Source of the DNA: Prorocentrum cordatum
Lineage: Eukaryota > Sar > Dinophyceae > Prorocentrales > Prorocentraceae
Direction: 5' to 3'
NCBI GenBank assembly: GCA_963575745.1
Contig: CAUYUJ010012102.1
Location: forward strand, 155,001-219,000
Length of the DNA: 64,000 nucleotides
A program made the translations under genes and the position numbers. Positions 34,879 through 43,032 of the stretch are shown here, piece after piece. Position 1 is the first letter of the stretch; each line of letters starts with the position of its first letter. The notes under the pieces were generated by a model. It was not told the origin of the DNA. It saw only the letters and a list, made by a program, of their open reading frames with translations, and searched no databases.

Positions 34879-36861
34879 TCAGTGAATCACCACCAGCGCG
34901 TTGTCGCTCTTGAGGAACCATCCAGTCGCCTTGCGCGCGCCCTCGGGCACCAGGAGCTCCGACTGTCCCGTTCTAGTCCAGATAGAGTACCCACCGAGCG
35001 GCTCGCGACGCACCAGCGCAAGCTTTCCCACGATAAGCGCTAGAACGCCACCAGCGGACAAGCACGCTTGAACCTCGACCGCCGCGTTCTGAATGAAAAC
35101 CACGCTGCCAACTCTGAGCAGCAAGCCCCGCCACCTCATCTGTTTGGACACGACGCAAACCTGGCCAAACTTGTCGGACAACGGCTGGCTCACCGCCACG
35201 GGCTCGCACAATTCGGTCATCCTGACTTTGTCCATCGCTGGGAACACCTTGACGAGAAGCTGCTGGACCGAGCTTTTCTCGAATGCCGCCGTGTTCGCGA
35301 TGTGGGTCATTGATTGCTTCACGATCTTGTTCTTCCTTTCGTGCACAAAGCAATCAAGAAATATGTCGTCCTCTTGGTCTGACACAGCGTGCCACTGATA
35401 ATGGTGTTTTGGGACGATGGAGTCGAGGCGGTACGCGGCCTTATGCGCGTCAAGGAAACGGCCAACTGCACGCCGCATGATATCTTTCATAGCAACGGGC
35501 GTGGAATAGTGCTTTGCCTCGTTGATGCTGTCCAGAACGTCACAGAGACGGAGGTAGCTCTGGCGCTCCAACTGCACCTTGTGCGCGGGAACGTGTTCAA
35601 CAACAAAGTATCTGATGAATGGGAATGCAGACAAGAGTTCAGATGCCCCCGCGCGAAAGACACCGCTTGATTTCCACGCCTTCTCCCGAGACCCGTTGAA
35701 TATGTCAGCGAACTCGCTCCTGGTCAGCCCTCCTGGGTTCCAATGCCAGTCGGCCTCGGCGAACGTCTTCAGCAAACGGAAGGAAAAACCAGGAGTACAC
35801 TCAGCAACACCATTAAAAAGCAAGCCAATCTCGATATTCACGATGCCGCCTGCCAGGTACACGTGCATGCAATCGCGCAGCAGGCAGGAATGTGGAAACA
35901 CGTGTGGGCGAAGATCCTTGTCGGCCAGAACGCCGTGTTCGTTCAAAGAAAATCCCATCGTTGTCTGTGCCGTTTTCAACGCACCCCCATTCCTGCGCAC
36001 GGCATCCAGAATATCGTGCGTGCGCCAAACGTCCTCGTCTGACATCGGGTCGAACTGCGAGGGGTCAGAGCACGAAACGTCGACCAGGTACGTGCCAGTC
36101 TGATGATCGGCGAGCGAATCAGTCACGCCATCTTTGCTCAGCTTCACTACGTTCTTGCACGATATGGAACAACACCTAATGCCGCCAAAGCCTTTCGTGT
36201 CGAAGAACGCTTTCGTCGCAACTTCGTCACCGATCAACCGCTGAAACTTGAAATACATAATCCGCGATTGGCCACCGCACGGCACGCTGACGCCTGCCGC
36301 GGCGACGCTGTCGGAGCCGAGCAGGAGCGAACGCAGGAGCGCCTTGGCCGCAGCTGGGAAGCCTCCCTGCAGATCTTTAGCGATGGTGGCGCGCAGCACG
36401 CCAACGGGCAGCCATGCCTCTTCGCATCGCAGATAGCGTCCCATCTCAAGTATGCCTATATACCAGCACGTGGTCTTTCGCTTGTTGTTCAACCTCAAAA
36501 CATCGCCAGGCACCACGTCATCTATGTACAGCGCCAGGCGCCACGGCCTGTCGAAACTATTCGGTGACCTCGCCACTGCATTCTCGAACTCCTCTCTGAA
36601 ACCCGCGCACTGGGCAAGACACCTCGGGAGGAGAAGTTGATACTTGGCGATGGTCCAGTCAAAGGCGTCGCCACCCTGCTTTTGCAGCGTAAGCTGAACG
36701 AGAACGTCCGCAGTGAACGTATCCACGCACTCCCGCACATCTCGCCGAGACGCCGCTTCATCTCTTCCCAGCGCGGCGAGCGCCGCCACGACGTCGCTCT
36801 CGCTGAAGTTCCGCCTGCTCAACATATCGAGGATCCTCTGCCGTTTCGCGAGCGGCTCCAT
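34879..36861 (-). CDS. Gene F: transposase-like protein (CACTA/Plavaka-type features)
   Basis: A single 660-residue frame with ATG at 36861. It resembles eukaryotic RNase H-fold (DDE) transposases of the CACTA/Plavaka kind. WRLALYIDD (about 107-115) could hold the first catalytic Asp. LIGDEVATKAFFDTKGFGGIRCCSISC (209-235) resembles the family's GDLPA...GF...C..C segment with the second Asp. RDCMH (329-333) is a D-x2-H motif. VPKHHYQWH (483-491) and CFVHERKNKIVKQ (504-516) resemble the conserved PK-x-H and E-x-K-N-x2-K blocks near the end of such domains. It is the last gene of the minus-strand run, and the TIRs support a transposase role. There is no intron, and a leader relic sits 70 nt upstream. 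I recognise the pattern, not a specific family; a search is needed to confirm it. Confidence 0.6.
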   Translation of the reverse strand: MEPLAKRQRILDMLSRRNFSESDVVAALAALGRDEAASRRDVRECVDTFTADVLVQLTLQKQGGDAFDWTIAKYQLLLPRCLAQCAGFREEFENAVARSPNSFDRPWRLALYIDDVVPGDVLRLNNKRKTTCWYIGILEMGRYLRCEEAWLPVGVLRATIAKDLQGGFPAAAKALLRSLLLGSDSVAAAGVSVPCGGQSRIMYFKFQRLIGDEVATKAFFDTKGFGGIRCCSISCKNVVKLSKDGVTDSLADHQTGTYLVDVSCSDPSQFDPMSDEDVWRTHDILDAVRRNGGALKTAQTTMGFSLNEHGVLADKDLRPHVFPHSCLLRDCMHVYLAGGIVNIEIGLLFNGVAECTPGFSFRLLKTFAEADWHWNPGGLTRSEFADIFNGSREKAWKSSGVFRAGASELLSAFPFIRYFVVEHVPAHKVQLERQSYLRLCDVLDSINEAKHYSTPVAMKDIMRRAVGRFLDAHKAAYRLDSIVPKHHYQWHAVSDQEDDIFLDCFVHERKNKIVKQSMTHIANTAAFEKSSVQQLLVKVFPAMDKVRMTELCEPVAVSQPLSDKFGQVCVVSKQMRWRGLLLRVGSVVFIQNAAVEVQACLSAGGVLALIVGKLALVRREPLGGYSIWTRTGQSELLVPEGARKATGWFLKSDNALVVIH

Positions 36862-36930
36862 GGCCGACAGAGGCGAGCGGGGAGGCAGCGGTGGAGGGGC
36901 GGGAGGCGGGACAGGGCGCCGATCGCCCGA

Positions 36931-36948
36931 TGCTGAAATGGCTGCGGA
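36931..36948 (-). other. Spliced-leader relic, gene F
   Basis: The minus strand reads TCCGCAGCCATTTCAGCA. Twelve of the first 13 bases match the leader start TCCGTAGCCATTT. It lies 70 nt before the ATG. Confidence 0.72.
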
Positions 36949-37203
36949 AAGAACGACGGGGCGGAGATGCTGAACCTACATCAGCACAAGCAGCAGGAGA
37001 AGGATGATGGGGGAGTGAGGGGAAGGGATGTGTGAAAGGGGGCGAGGCGAAGGAGGAGGGGGAGGAGGAGGAGGGAGAGGAGCGGGAGGAGGCGTGGAAT
37101 GGAAGCACGGGGAACGCAAGGAAGGAGCGATCAGGAGCGATCAGATGAAAGGACAGCGTACGTCCACAAACGGCGCCATGGCCTACGGTGACCTGGCCCG
37201 CTT
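36949..37203. other. Spacer upstream of gene F
   Basis: GA-rich spacer without a recognisable gene. Confidence 0.4.
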
Positions 37204-37300
37204 GAGGGTTAAAACTGAGGCCCCAGTTTGGCCTCAGTTTTAACCCTCGGGGGGTGGAACGCGACCCCTCGTCGACGTCGTCTGGGTCGTTCCACCCCCC
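37204..37300. repeat. Two adjacent long hairpins
   Basis: The first has perfect 19-bp arms (37204-37222 and 37230-37248; GAGGGTTAAAACTGAGGCC) and a 7-nt loop. The second has 17-bp arms (37249-37267 and 37284-37300; GGGGGGTGGAAC...) with a 2-nt bulge. They lie between genes E and F. Confidence 0.9.
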
Positions 37301-37410
37301 CTTGCACCGAGGCCAATAAGTCCTTGTGACTCCGAGGAAGAGGAGGAGGAGGAGGAATGGAAGTACGGTGGATGAGAGGAAGAAATGGCCGACGAAAGGA
37401 ATGAGCGACT

Positions 37411-37608
37411 AGCGGATAACCTGCCCAGCGATTGAACCGCTGCTGAGCTTGAGAAGAGGAAGAAAATGATTGGCGGATGATCCGCCGAGCGGTTGATCCG
37501 CTTTTTTTTTATTGATGGATTTTTCAGCGGTTGAGCCGCGGCTGAGCTTGAGAAGAGGAAGAAAATGATTGGCGGATGATCCGCCGAGCGGTTGAACCGC
37601 TTTTTTTA
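37411..37608. repeat. GCGG hairpins in a tandem duplication
   Basis: Hairpins at 37427-37441, 37472-37486, 37488-37502, 37571-37585 and 37587-37601. A unit of about 100 bp (GCTGAGCTTGAGAAGAGG, hairpin pair, T tract) is present twice. Confidence 0.87.
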
Positions 37609-37747
37609 TCGATGGGTTTTCCACGAGCAACTTCCCATTGAAGTCGGTGTGAGTTAACCCCGAGCGCTACTGCAAACTGAGCGCTATCCCGTGATCGCGG
37701 CGTGTCCCCTGAGACTAGCAAGTGCAGTCGGGGCTCGCGCGGTCGGG

Positions 37748-37783
37748 CGCCATCCGTGGCACTACCCACGTCATGGCAAACTG
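37748..37783. repeat. Shared 3' motif, copy E
   Basis: About 30 bp (CCATCCGTGGCACTACCCAC + GTCATGGCAAA) recurs with one mismatch at 43076-43108. This copy lies about 190 nt past the gene E stop. Confidence 0.7.
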
Positions 37784-37970
37784 CAGGGCTAATCGAGCGC
37801 TGGGTCATGTCAGCCCCTCGTCGTCAGGGCGGACCTGAAGCCAAAGCTGGCTGGAAGCATGCACGGTGCCTCCCGCGCGACTGCAGCGCCGACCTAACAC
37901 GTCGTCTCCGCAGAGACTCAGACGGGCAGTGAGAAGACGGGCGGTCACGGCAGACGCAGACGGGGAGAGC

Positions 37971-39533
37971 CTACACGTCGTCCCCGCTCGGAACGTTGCT
38001 CTTCGCAGTGCTCAGCAGCTTGGAAAGGGGCGCGGCAGCTTCGATCGAAGTCTTCACAAGGTCATCCACTTCAGCCACCGTTGTCGCCACCTCACCCCCC
38101 ATGCCACGCTCGTCGTGGACCTTCCTGAACTCAGAGTAAAGCTTCTCAAGCTCCTTGAGCTTTTTCTTGGCTGGATCGATGCCGTACTTCGGCACGTGCT
38201 TCGACATCGGATCCTTGAGATCGCGATCAAGAGAAATCCTGGGCCTCTCGATCTTGCACAAGACGCGGGTCGCCAGGGCAACGTTCTTCTTGGCCTGTTT
38301 GGCTTTCTCTTGCTCGAGCTTCCTCTGTTTCGCCTGCAGGCCCTTGTCATTCTCAGACTTCGAGTCCGAATCCGAATCCGAGGTCGAGGACGCTGCGCGC
38401 TTCTTGGACTTCTTGTCCTTCCTGTCGCGCTTGTCCTTCTTGTCGGCCTTCTTGGATTTCTTGGACTGCTTCTTGGATTTCTTCTGTTTCTTCGACTTCT
38501 TCCCCTTCTTGCTGCTCGTCTTGCTCGAGCCGCTTTCCGAATCATCTGATTCGCTCTTGCCTGGAGCTGGCTGCGTCGGCTGCGTCGGAGGCGGCGCCTT
38601 CGCCTTCGCTTTCAGCTCCTGCACCTCGGCGCGGGCGAGCTGCTCGATCGTTTTCGAATAGCCACCCCTGATGTCCACGCGGTAGCAAGTTCCGAGGATC
38701 TTGTGTTCCTCGGTGTCCTTGCACTCCTTCTCGATGCGTGTAACATCGAACCCACGCTGGGCGTAAACTGACAACGGCAGATACTCCCCGCCCACTTGGG
38801 CAACCTCCTGCTCGATCCGAGTCGTCGTGAGAGTCTGGACGAACAGCTCCTCGAGCTGATCCTTACCAGCCTTCTCCTTTGCATCTTGCCAGAACTTCGC
38901 TTGCACTGAGGAGTCAAGCCTCCTGAAGCTGGCAGGTGGCCACGATCCGAACAAGCGGGACAACTGCGTTCCGCGCGCGTTGCACTTTTCGCACTTCCAC
39001 GAGCCCTGGCCTTTCCCAATCAGTGGTGCCCTCAAGACATCGACCTCTTGCTTGCACCTGTAGCACGTTGGGTTCGACGGCTCGTGCTTGACCTCAGGAC
39101 CTTGCCAGACGAAGACCTCGCCTGGAGTGGGAGTCGGCTTGAGCACCGGGGGAGAAGCCTTGTCTGCCACCTCCTGAGTCGGAGTCGGCGAGCAGGCGGC
39201 GTCTTCGACGGCAAGCGGTTCGGACGAGGCAGCGGCCCCCGACGAGGCAACATCGTCGCCTTCGGGCGCATCCTCGAAGTCTCCCAAGTCGGCCACCTCA
39301 GGAGCTGCGAGCGCCAGCGTCGTCGCCGTCGGGCTATCGGCAGCCTCCGAGCCAGAGACAACCGACCCAGGCGACTTGAACTTTGTCCACCAAGCAACTG
39401 TTGCGTCATTCGCCATCTCGACGGTGGCCATCTTGCTCTTCGACTTGGCCTTGGCTTTGGCCTTGCCCTTGGCCTTAGCCTTCGGCACGGGCGCCGCGGC
39501 AGGCGGTGGCATCAAGGCCAACTGCAGCGACAT
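37971..39533 (-). CDS. Gene E: zinc-ribbon-like, Lys-rich protein
   Basis: 520 residues from the ATG at 39533; the frame is open further upstream but lacks another ATG. The order is: Ala/Lys-rich start (KAKAKGKAKAKAK, 18-34), acidic/Ala-rich linker, and two CxxC pairs at 157/160 and 181/184 (CYRC...CEKC) that could bind one zinc. Next come LSRLFGSWPPASFRRL, a folded-looking segment to about 320, and a very Lys-rich stretch (KKGKKSKKQKKSKKQSKK...) ending in an SD repeat. The C-terminal helix region is KIERPRISLDRDLKDPMSKH.... The basic tracts suggest a nuclear, nucleic-acid-binding protein (inference). No named family is recognised. A leader relic 64 nt upstream supports this start. Confidence 0.75.
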   Translation of the reverse strand: MSLQLALMPPPAAAPVPKAKAKGKAKAKAKSKSKMATVEMANDATVAWWTKFKSPGSVVSGSEAADSPTATTLALAAPEVADLGDFEDAPEGDDVASSGAAASSEPLAVEDAACSPTPTQEVADKASPPVLKPTPTPGEVFVWQGPEVKHEPSNPTCYRCKQEVDVLRAPLIGKGQGSWKCEKCNARGTQLSRLFGSWPPASFRRLDSSVQAKFWQDAKEKAGKDQLEELFVQTLTTTRIEQEVAQVGGEYLPLSVYAQRGFDVTRIEKECKDTEEHKILGTCYRVDIRGGYSKTIEQLARAEVQELKAKAKAPPPTQPTQPAPGKSESDDSESGSSKTSSKKGKKSKKQKKSKKQSKKSKKADKKDKRDRKDKKSKKRAASSTSDSDSDSKSENDKGLQAKQRKLEQEKAKQAKKNVALATRVLCKIERPRISLDRDLKDPMSKHVPKYGIDPAKKKLKELEKLYSEFRKVHDERGMGGEVATTVAEVDDLVKTSIEAAAPLSKLLSTAKSNVPSGDDV

Positions 39534-39596
39534 CGGAACCGCGAGAGGCGAGATGGGACACGGGGGCGCAGAAGCAAGGAGCCCGCGCGCGTTGCC

Positions 39597-39618
39597 CTGC
39601 AAGCACAACGGCTGCGGA
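39597..39618 (-). other. Spliced-leader relic, gene E
   Basis: A 22-nt match of full leader length (starting TCCGCAGCCGTTGTG on the minus strand) agrees at 15 of 22 positions. Confidence 0.6.
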
Positions 39619-39944
39619 TGGAGGAGAGGAGGATGCGGTACGTGGAGAGAAAAAAACAACTGGTCCAGAACACGATCTGTGCAAATGTTTTCCCCTGGAG
39701 GTACGCGAAGGCGCGGAGAGAAGAGAAGAACGGATCCTATCGAGTCGCGCTTCGTTATAGCAGAACGGTTTCAATCGAGACGAGGGAGGGGTAAGATAAA
39801 CGGAGTACCACGCTCAGTGTGCCAGAGGAAAAGGAGGATTTGTTTCGATTTCATTCGCACGCTCGGTTTGAGCTTCAGGGCGGGCGAAGGTGGATGTCCA
39901 AGATGGCGGGCGGCAAAATATCTGAAACCGCGGAGGAGGGCGAT

Positions 39945-40308
39945 GACGGCCGATGACATCCGATAAGCCCGATAACATACCGATAACATCCGATAACATC
40001 CGATAACAACCGATAACATACCGATAACAGTTATCGGATGTCGCGCTAACATGCGATAACATCCGATAACGATCACCGATAACACCCGATAACAACGTTA
40101 TCGGATGCAATTTCGGCTCCGATAACCGCTATCGGACGTTATCGGACGTTATCGGACGTTATCGGATGTTATTTTGATGTTATCGGATGTGGTTTCGTTG
40201 CCGATAACATAGCGTTATCGGCGTTATCGGTTGTTATCGGTCGATCCGATAACATCGTTATCGAAACGTTATCGGTCGTTATCGGTTGTTATCGGTCACA
40301 TCGTTGAG
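39945..40308. repeat. GATAACATCC satellite with inverted halves
   Basis: A 10-bp CCGATAACAT unit runs tandemly, then the reverse orientation (GTTATCGGATG) takes over near 40030-40100. The block can therefore form a large foldback. It sits between genes E and G. Confidence 0.9.
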
Positions 40309-40309
40309 T

Positions 40310-40391
40310 AGCGAATGATCCGCTGTATGGCGGTCGACCCGCCGATGCCCTTCCCTTGGCGGATGATCCGCCGATCAGCGAGTGAACCGCT
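40310..40391. repeat. Four GCGG-N5-CCGC hairpins
   Basis: At 40310-40324, 40329-40343, 40358-40372 and 40377-40391. The stems differ but stay paired (AGCGG/CCGCT versus GGCGG/CCGCC). Confidence 0.87.
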
Positions 40392-40548
40392 CGTGACAAT
40401 GATGCAAGATGATGAGCGCAGCGACGAGGAAGGTGTGCTGGTGTTCCCAGCAAAGATTCGGCGTCCGAGCCCGCGAATGAGCACCCGACGTGGGCGTGCT
40501 AAGCGAGGCGCCGACGCGCGTGGCCAAAACCTGAGCTCCGCCAGCAGC

Positions 40549-41130
40549 CTAGCGCAGGGGGATCACGCGCGTCGGCTGGACGTACGACTCGATCACCTCG
40601 ACGCACTGCTGGATGCACGTGACCTCCTCGTTGAACGCCCGAGCCGCTTTGGCGCAGAGGTTGGCCGCGCTCTCCGCCGAGACCTTGGCACGCTTCAGCG
40701 AGTCGACGCAGGCCCTCACCTGCATCTCCGAGAGCGTGATGCGACCCGTGCCAGCACCCGTCGGCGGCGCGCTGATGGCGTGCTCCGCGGTGGGCTGCCA
40801 CGGCAAGCTCTTGCGCTGCTTCTTCTGCCACCTGTCCTGCTCCTCGGCCCACTTCTTCTTGTCGACCTCCCAGGACTCGATCAAGTTGAAGTCGACGGCC
40901 GATTCAGCCTCGGAGCGCTCGAGCTCGTGGTAGGGCGACGTCACCAAGTGATGGATGATCGACTCCACGGCATCCTCGTACGAGTGGCACGACTTGATGG
41001 TCGCCGAGCGCTTGCTGCACTGCGAGCCAAAGGGGCACTTCCCACCCCACATGATCCACGTCGGGCTTCCGTCGTCAGCGTGCGCGGCAGCAGGCTGGAC
41101 ATCAGCGGAGGAGGACGCAGCGTCCGACAT
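40549..41130 (-). CDS. Gene G: small Cys/His-rich protein
   Basis: 193 residues from the ATG at 41130. The upstream part of the frame begins with GTG and is not used. An Ala/Ser-rich start leads to WIMWGGKCPFGSQCSKRSATIKSCHSYEDAV and HHLVTSPYH. The spacing of three Cys and several His is compatible with a zinc site (inference). A charged helix (WEVDKKKWAEEQDRWQKKQRK) and a helical C-terminus follow. No named family is recognised. Its position between genes C and E, with a leader relic 46 nt upstream, supports it as a real gene. Confidence 0.72.
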   Translation of the reverse strand: MSDAASSSADVQPAAAHADDGSPTWIMWGGKCPFGSQCSKRSATIKSCHSYEDAVESIIHHLVTSPYHELERSEAESAVDFNLIESWEVDKKKWAEEQDRWQKKQRKSLPWQPTAEHAISAPPTGAGTGRITLSEMQVRACVDSLKRAKVSAESAANLCAKAARAFNEEVTCIQQCVEVIESYVQPTRVIPLR

Positions 41131-41175
41131 GGATGCGGAAGCTGGCGGCGACGGGCGGCCCACGTGCGCTTCGCG

Positions 41176-41195
41176 TTCGAGCCAAAACGCCTATA
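41176..41195 (-). other. Spliced-leader relic, gene G
   Basis: The minus strand reads TATAGGCGTTTTGGCTCGAA. It contains TTTTGGCTC exactly and a near match to TAGCCATTTTGGCTC. Confidence 0.75.
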
Positions 41196-41236
41196 CAGAA
41201 AAAACGGTGCGAGAGCATGTGCGTGGCGAACACACA

Positions 41237-41348
41237 GGCGGGTAAACCGCCATGGCGGGTGAGCCGCCGAGGAAGCACACGCGTGACGCGCGCGCAGCGA
41301 CACTCGTGCACACACAGGCGGATAAACCGCCATGGCGGATGAGCCGCC
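41237..41348. repeat. Four GGCGG-N5-CCGCC hairpins
   Basis: Two tandem pairs at 41237-41251/41254-41268 and 41317-41331/41334-41348. Each pair is joined by AT, within an 80-bp duplication. Confidence 0.87.
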
Positions 41349-41389
41349 GAGGAAGTACGCGTATTTTTTTCCAAGAACAATAGCGCGCG

Positions 41390-42616
41390 TCACAGGAAGG
41401 GCAACGGCCCGCGCCCGCTGGCGTCCTGCGAATTGGTCGCCCGCCGCTTAGGCCTGCGATGCGGCGACGGCGTCCGAGGCGCGGGGCGCTTGGACGTGGG
41501 CTGGGGGACGTTCTTGACCACGTGCGCGTCCTTGCCCTTGTCCGCGCCCTTGTGGCAGCCCTTGCTCTTGACGGCCGTGCCCTTGCGAACGCCCTTGTCG
41601 GAGCCCTTGTCCGTGTCCTCGTCGGAGCCCTTGCCGTGCTTGCCAGCAGTGCCCTTGCTGGAGACCGCCTCCTTGCTCTTGCCCTTGGCCGCGGGCCGCG
41701 CGATCGGCACGGGCGCGACCATCTTGGGCGTCGGGCGCGCCTTGCTGGTCGGAGGGTCGACCGTCGGCAGCACCATCCTCGGCTGGTGGGCCTTCGGTGG
41801 GGCGGCCATCATGCGCGCGACCGCCTTGGACTTGCTCGCGCGAGCGGCCTCGTCCTCCTGGAAGGCCTGGGTGCCTCGCTCCATGCCGAACTTCGCCACG
41901 AAGCTGTCTTGCCGCAAGCTGCGGCGTCGGTCCTCGTCCTCGAGGAAAGCCTCCGTGCCTCGCTCCTTGCCGAACTTCGCCTGGAACTCGGCAAGCCGCA
42001 CGTTGCGGCCGCCGCGGGAGCCCCACCGACCGCTGTTCTGCCTCCAGGCTTGGCCCCTCCACTCCGTGGGCCCCCCCTGCAATGGGCCAGGGGGACCCCG
42101 CTGCCTGAATTTCTTGTGGCACTGGAACTCCAAGATCAGCGTCTTCTCGACGTTGATGACGGCGGGGTCGTTCCAGTCCACGGAGAGCGGACTCACCACC
42201 ATGAGCAAGGCGATCCGCGCGAACTCTGGATCCCGCAGCATGAACTGCTGGACGCGTTCCGCCGCGCCGTCGGGCATGGGCGCGTCGCCCGCAGAGTTCG
42301 CGTCGCCTTCACGCAGGACGTTGTCGACCGAGCGCTCCAGAGCGTCGACGTCGACGACCTGCTCTCGAGGGCGAACGGGGCGATCGACCTCCACCTCAAG
42401 AGTCGCCGACGCAGCAGAGCTCGAAGCAGCAGCTGCAGGCTCCTCCAGCGGGGTGTCGCGGACGTCCGCAGCCTCCACGTGGCCAGAGTCCTCGGGCACC
42501 TTCCTGAGGCAGCCGATCACGTGCGACCTCTCGGCGTCCATCTGATCGAACGCACCGTCGGCCTCTTCGAAGAAGCTCTGGAGGTCCTCGAAGGCGGACC
42601 TCTTCGGCGCCGCCAT
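41390..42616 (-). CDS. Gene C: GPPGP/W-motif protein
   Basis: 408 residues from the ATG at 42616, without introns. An acidic N-terminal half is followed by a helical segment (ERVQQFMLRDPEFARIALL) and the family block KKFRQRGPPGPLQGGPTEWRGQAWRQNSGRWGSRGG (168-203), shared with gene D. Next is an internal duplication F-x-AKFG-x-ERGT-x-AF-x-EDE (about 210-226 and 239-255) and a Lys/Gly-rich tail (DKGSDKGVRKG...). The RGG and Lys-rich parts suggest RNA or DNA binding (inference). It is not a family I can name. It lies between genes B and G in the minus-strand run. The relic 45 nt upstream is one of the clearest. Confidence 0.78.
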   Translation of the reverse strand: MAAPKRSAFEDLQSFFEEADGAFDQMDAERSHVIGCLRKVPEDSGHVEAADVRDTPLEEPAAAASSSAASATLEVEVDRPVRPREQVVDVDALERSVDNVLREGDANSAGDAPMPDGAAERVQQFMLRDPEFARIALLMVVSPLSVDWNDPAVINVEKTLILEFQCHKKFRQRGPPGPLQGGPTEWRGQAWRQNSGRWGSRGGRNVRLAEFQAKFGKERGTEAFLEDEDRRRSLRQDSFVAKFGMERGTQAFQEDEAARASKSKAVARMMAAPPKAHQPRMVLPTVDPPTSKARPTPKMVAPVPIARPAAKGKSKEAVSSKGTAGKHGKGSDEDTDKGSDKGVRKGTAVKSKGCHKGADKGKDAHVVKNVPQPTSKRPAPRTPSPHRRPKRRATNSQDASGRGPLPFL

Positions 42617-42660
42617 GGCGCCCTGCGCGCCGAGCCCGCCGCGCGCGCCCGCGCGCGCCC

Positions 42661-42683
42661 CTGCGAGCGCAAACGGCTACGGC
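42661..42683 (-). other. Spliced-leader relic, gene C
   Basis: The minus strand reads GCCGTAGCCGTTTGCGCTCG, with CCGTAGCC identical to the leader and TTT and GCTC following in register with a 1-nt shift. Confidence 0.75.
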
Positions 42684-42712
42684 ATCGAACGCGCATGAAC
42701 CTCCATTTTTGC

Positions 42713-42810
42713 CCGTTCTGGTCCAGAACCGCTACCGTTCTGGCCTAGAACCGCCACCGTTCTGCCCCTGTGGCTTCGATTCAGAGCGGGGGCGGTTCTG
42801 GGCCAGAGCG
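42713..42810. repeat. GTTCTGG foldback repeats
   Basis: GTTCTGGTCCAGAAC (42717 region) and two diverged copies form small palindromes in the spacer upstream of gene C. Confidence 0.6.
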
Positions 42811-42924
42811 GCGGTTCCCTTTGCACTGGCAAACTTCTGCTCGGTCTCATCCCTTCCTAGTCATGCCATCCCTCCATATTCCTGCTCAGACCTCCCTGCC
42901 CCGACCTGGCACAACGTGGTAAGT

Positions 42925-42956
42925 AGCGGATGATCCGCTGGAAGCGGTTGACCCGC
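42925..42956. repeat. Two GCGG-N5-CCGC hairpins
   Basis: AGCGGATGATCCGCT at 42925-42939 and GCGGTTGACCCGC at 42944-42956, then a T tract. Confidence 0.85.
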
Positions 42957-43032
42957 ACTTTTTTCAACGCCTTTTCTTTCAAAGCAGTGGCGCGCATAGA
43001 GGTGCAACGAGTTCACAGAAGAGCGAGCTTCA

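Noticed and set aside
38054-38545. Arg-rich minus-strand frame in gene E
   Set aside because: Alternate frame of the Lys-rich tract.
41433-42748. Long plus-strand frames opposite gene C (370 and 429 residues), and similar ones opposite B, E and F
   Set aside because: Shadows of GC-rich coding sequence. The minus-strand frames have the shared family motifs, sensible ATGs and leader relics.
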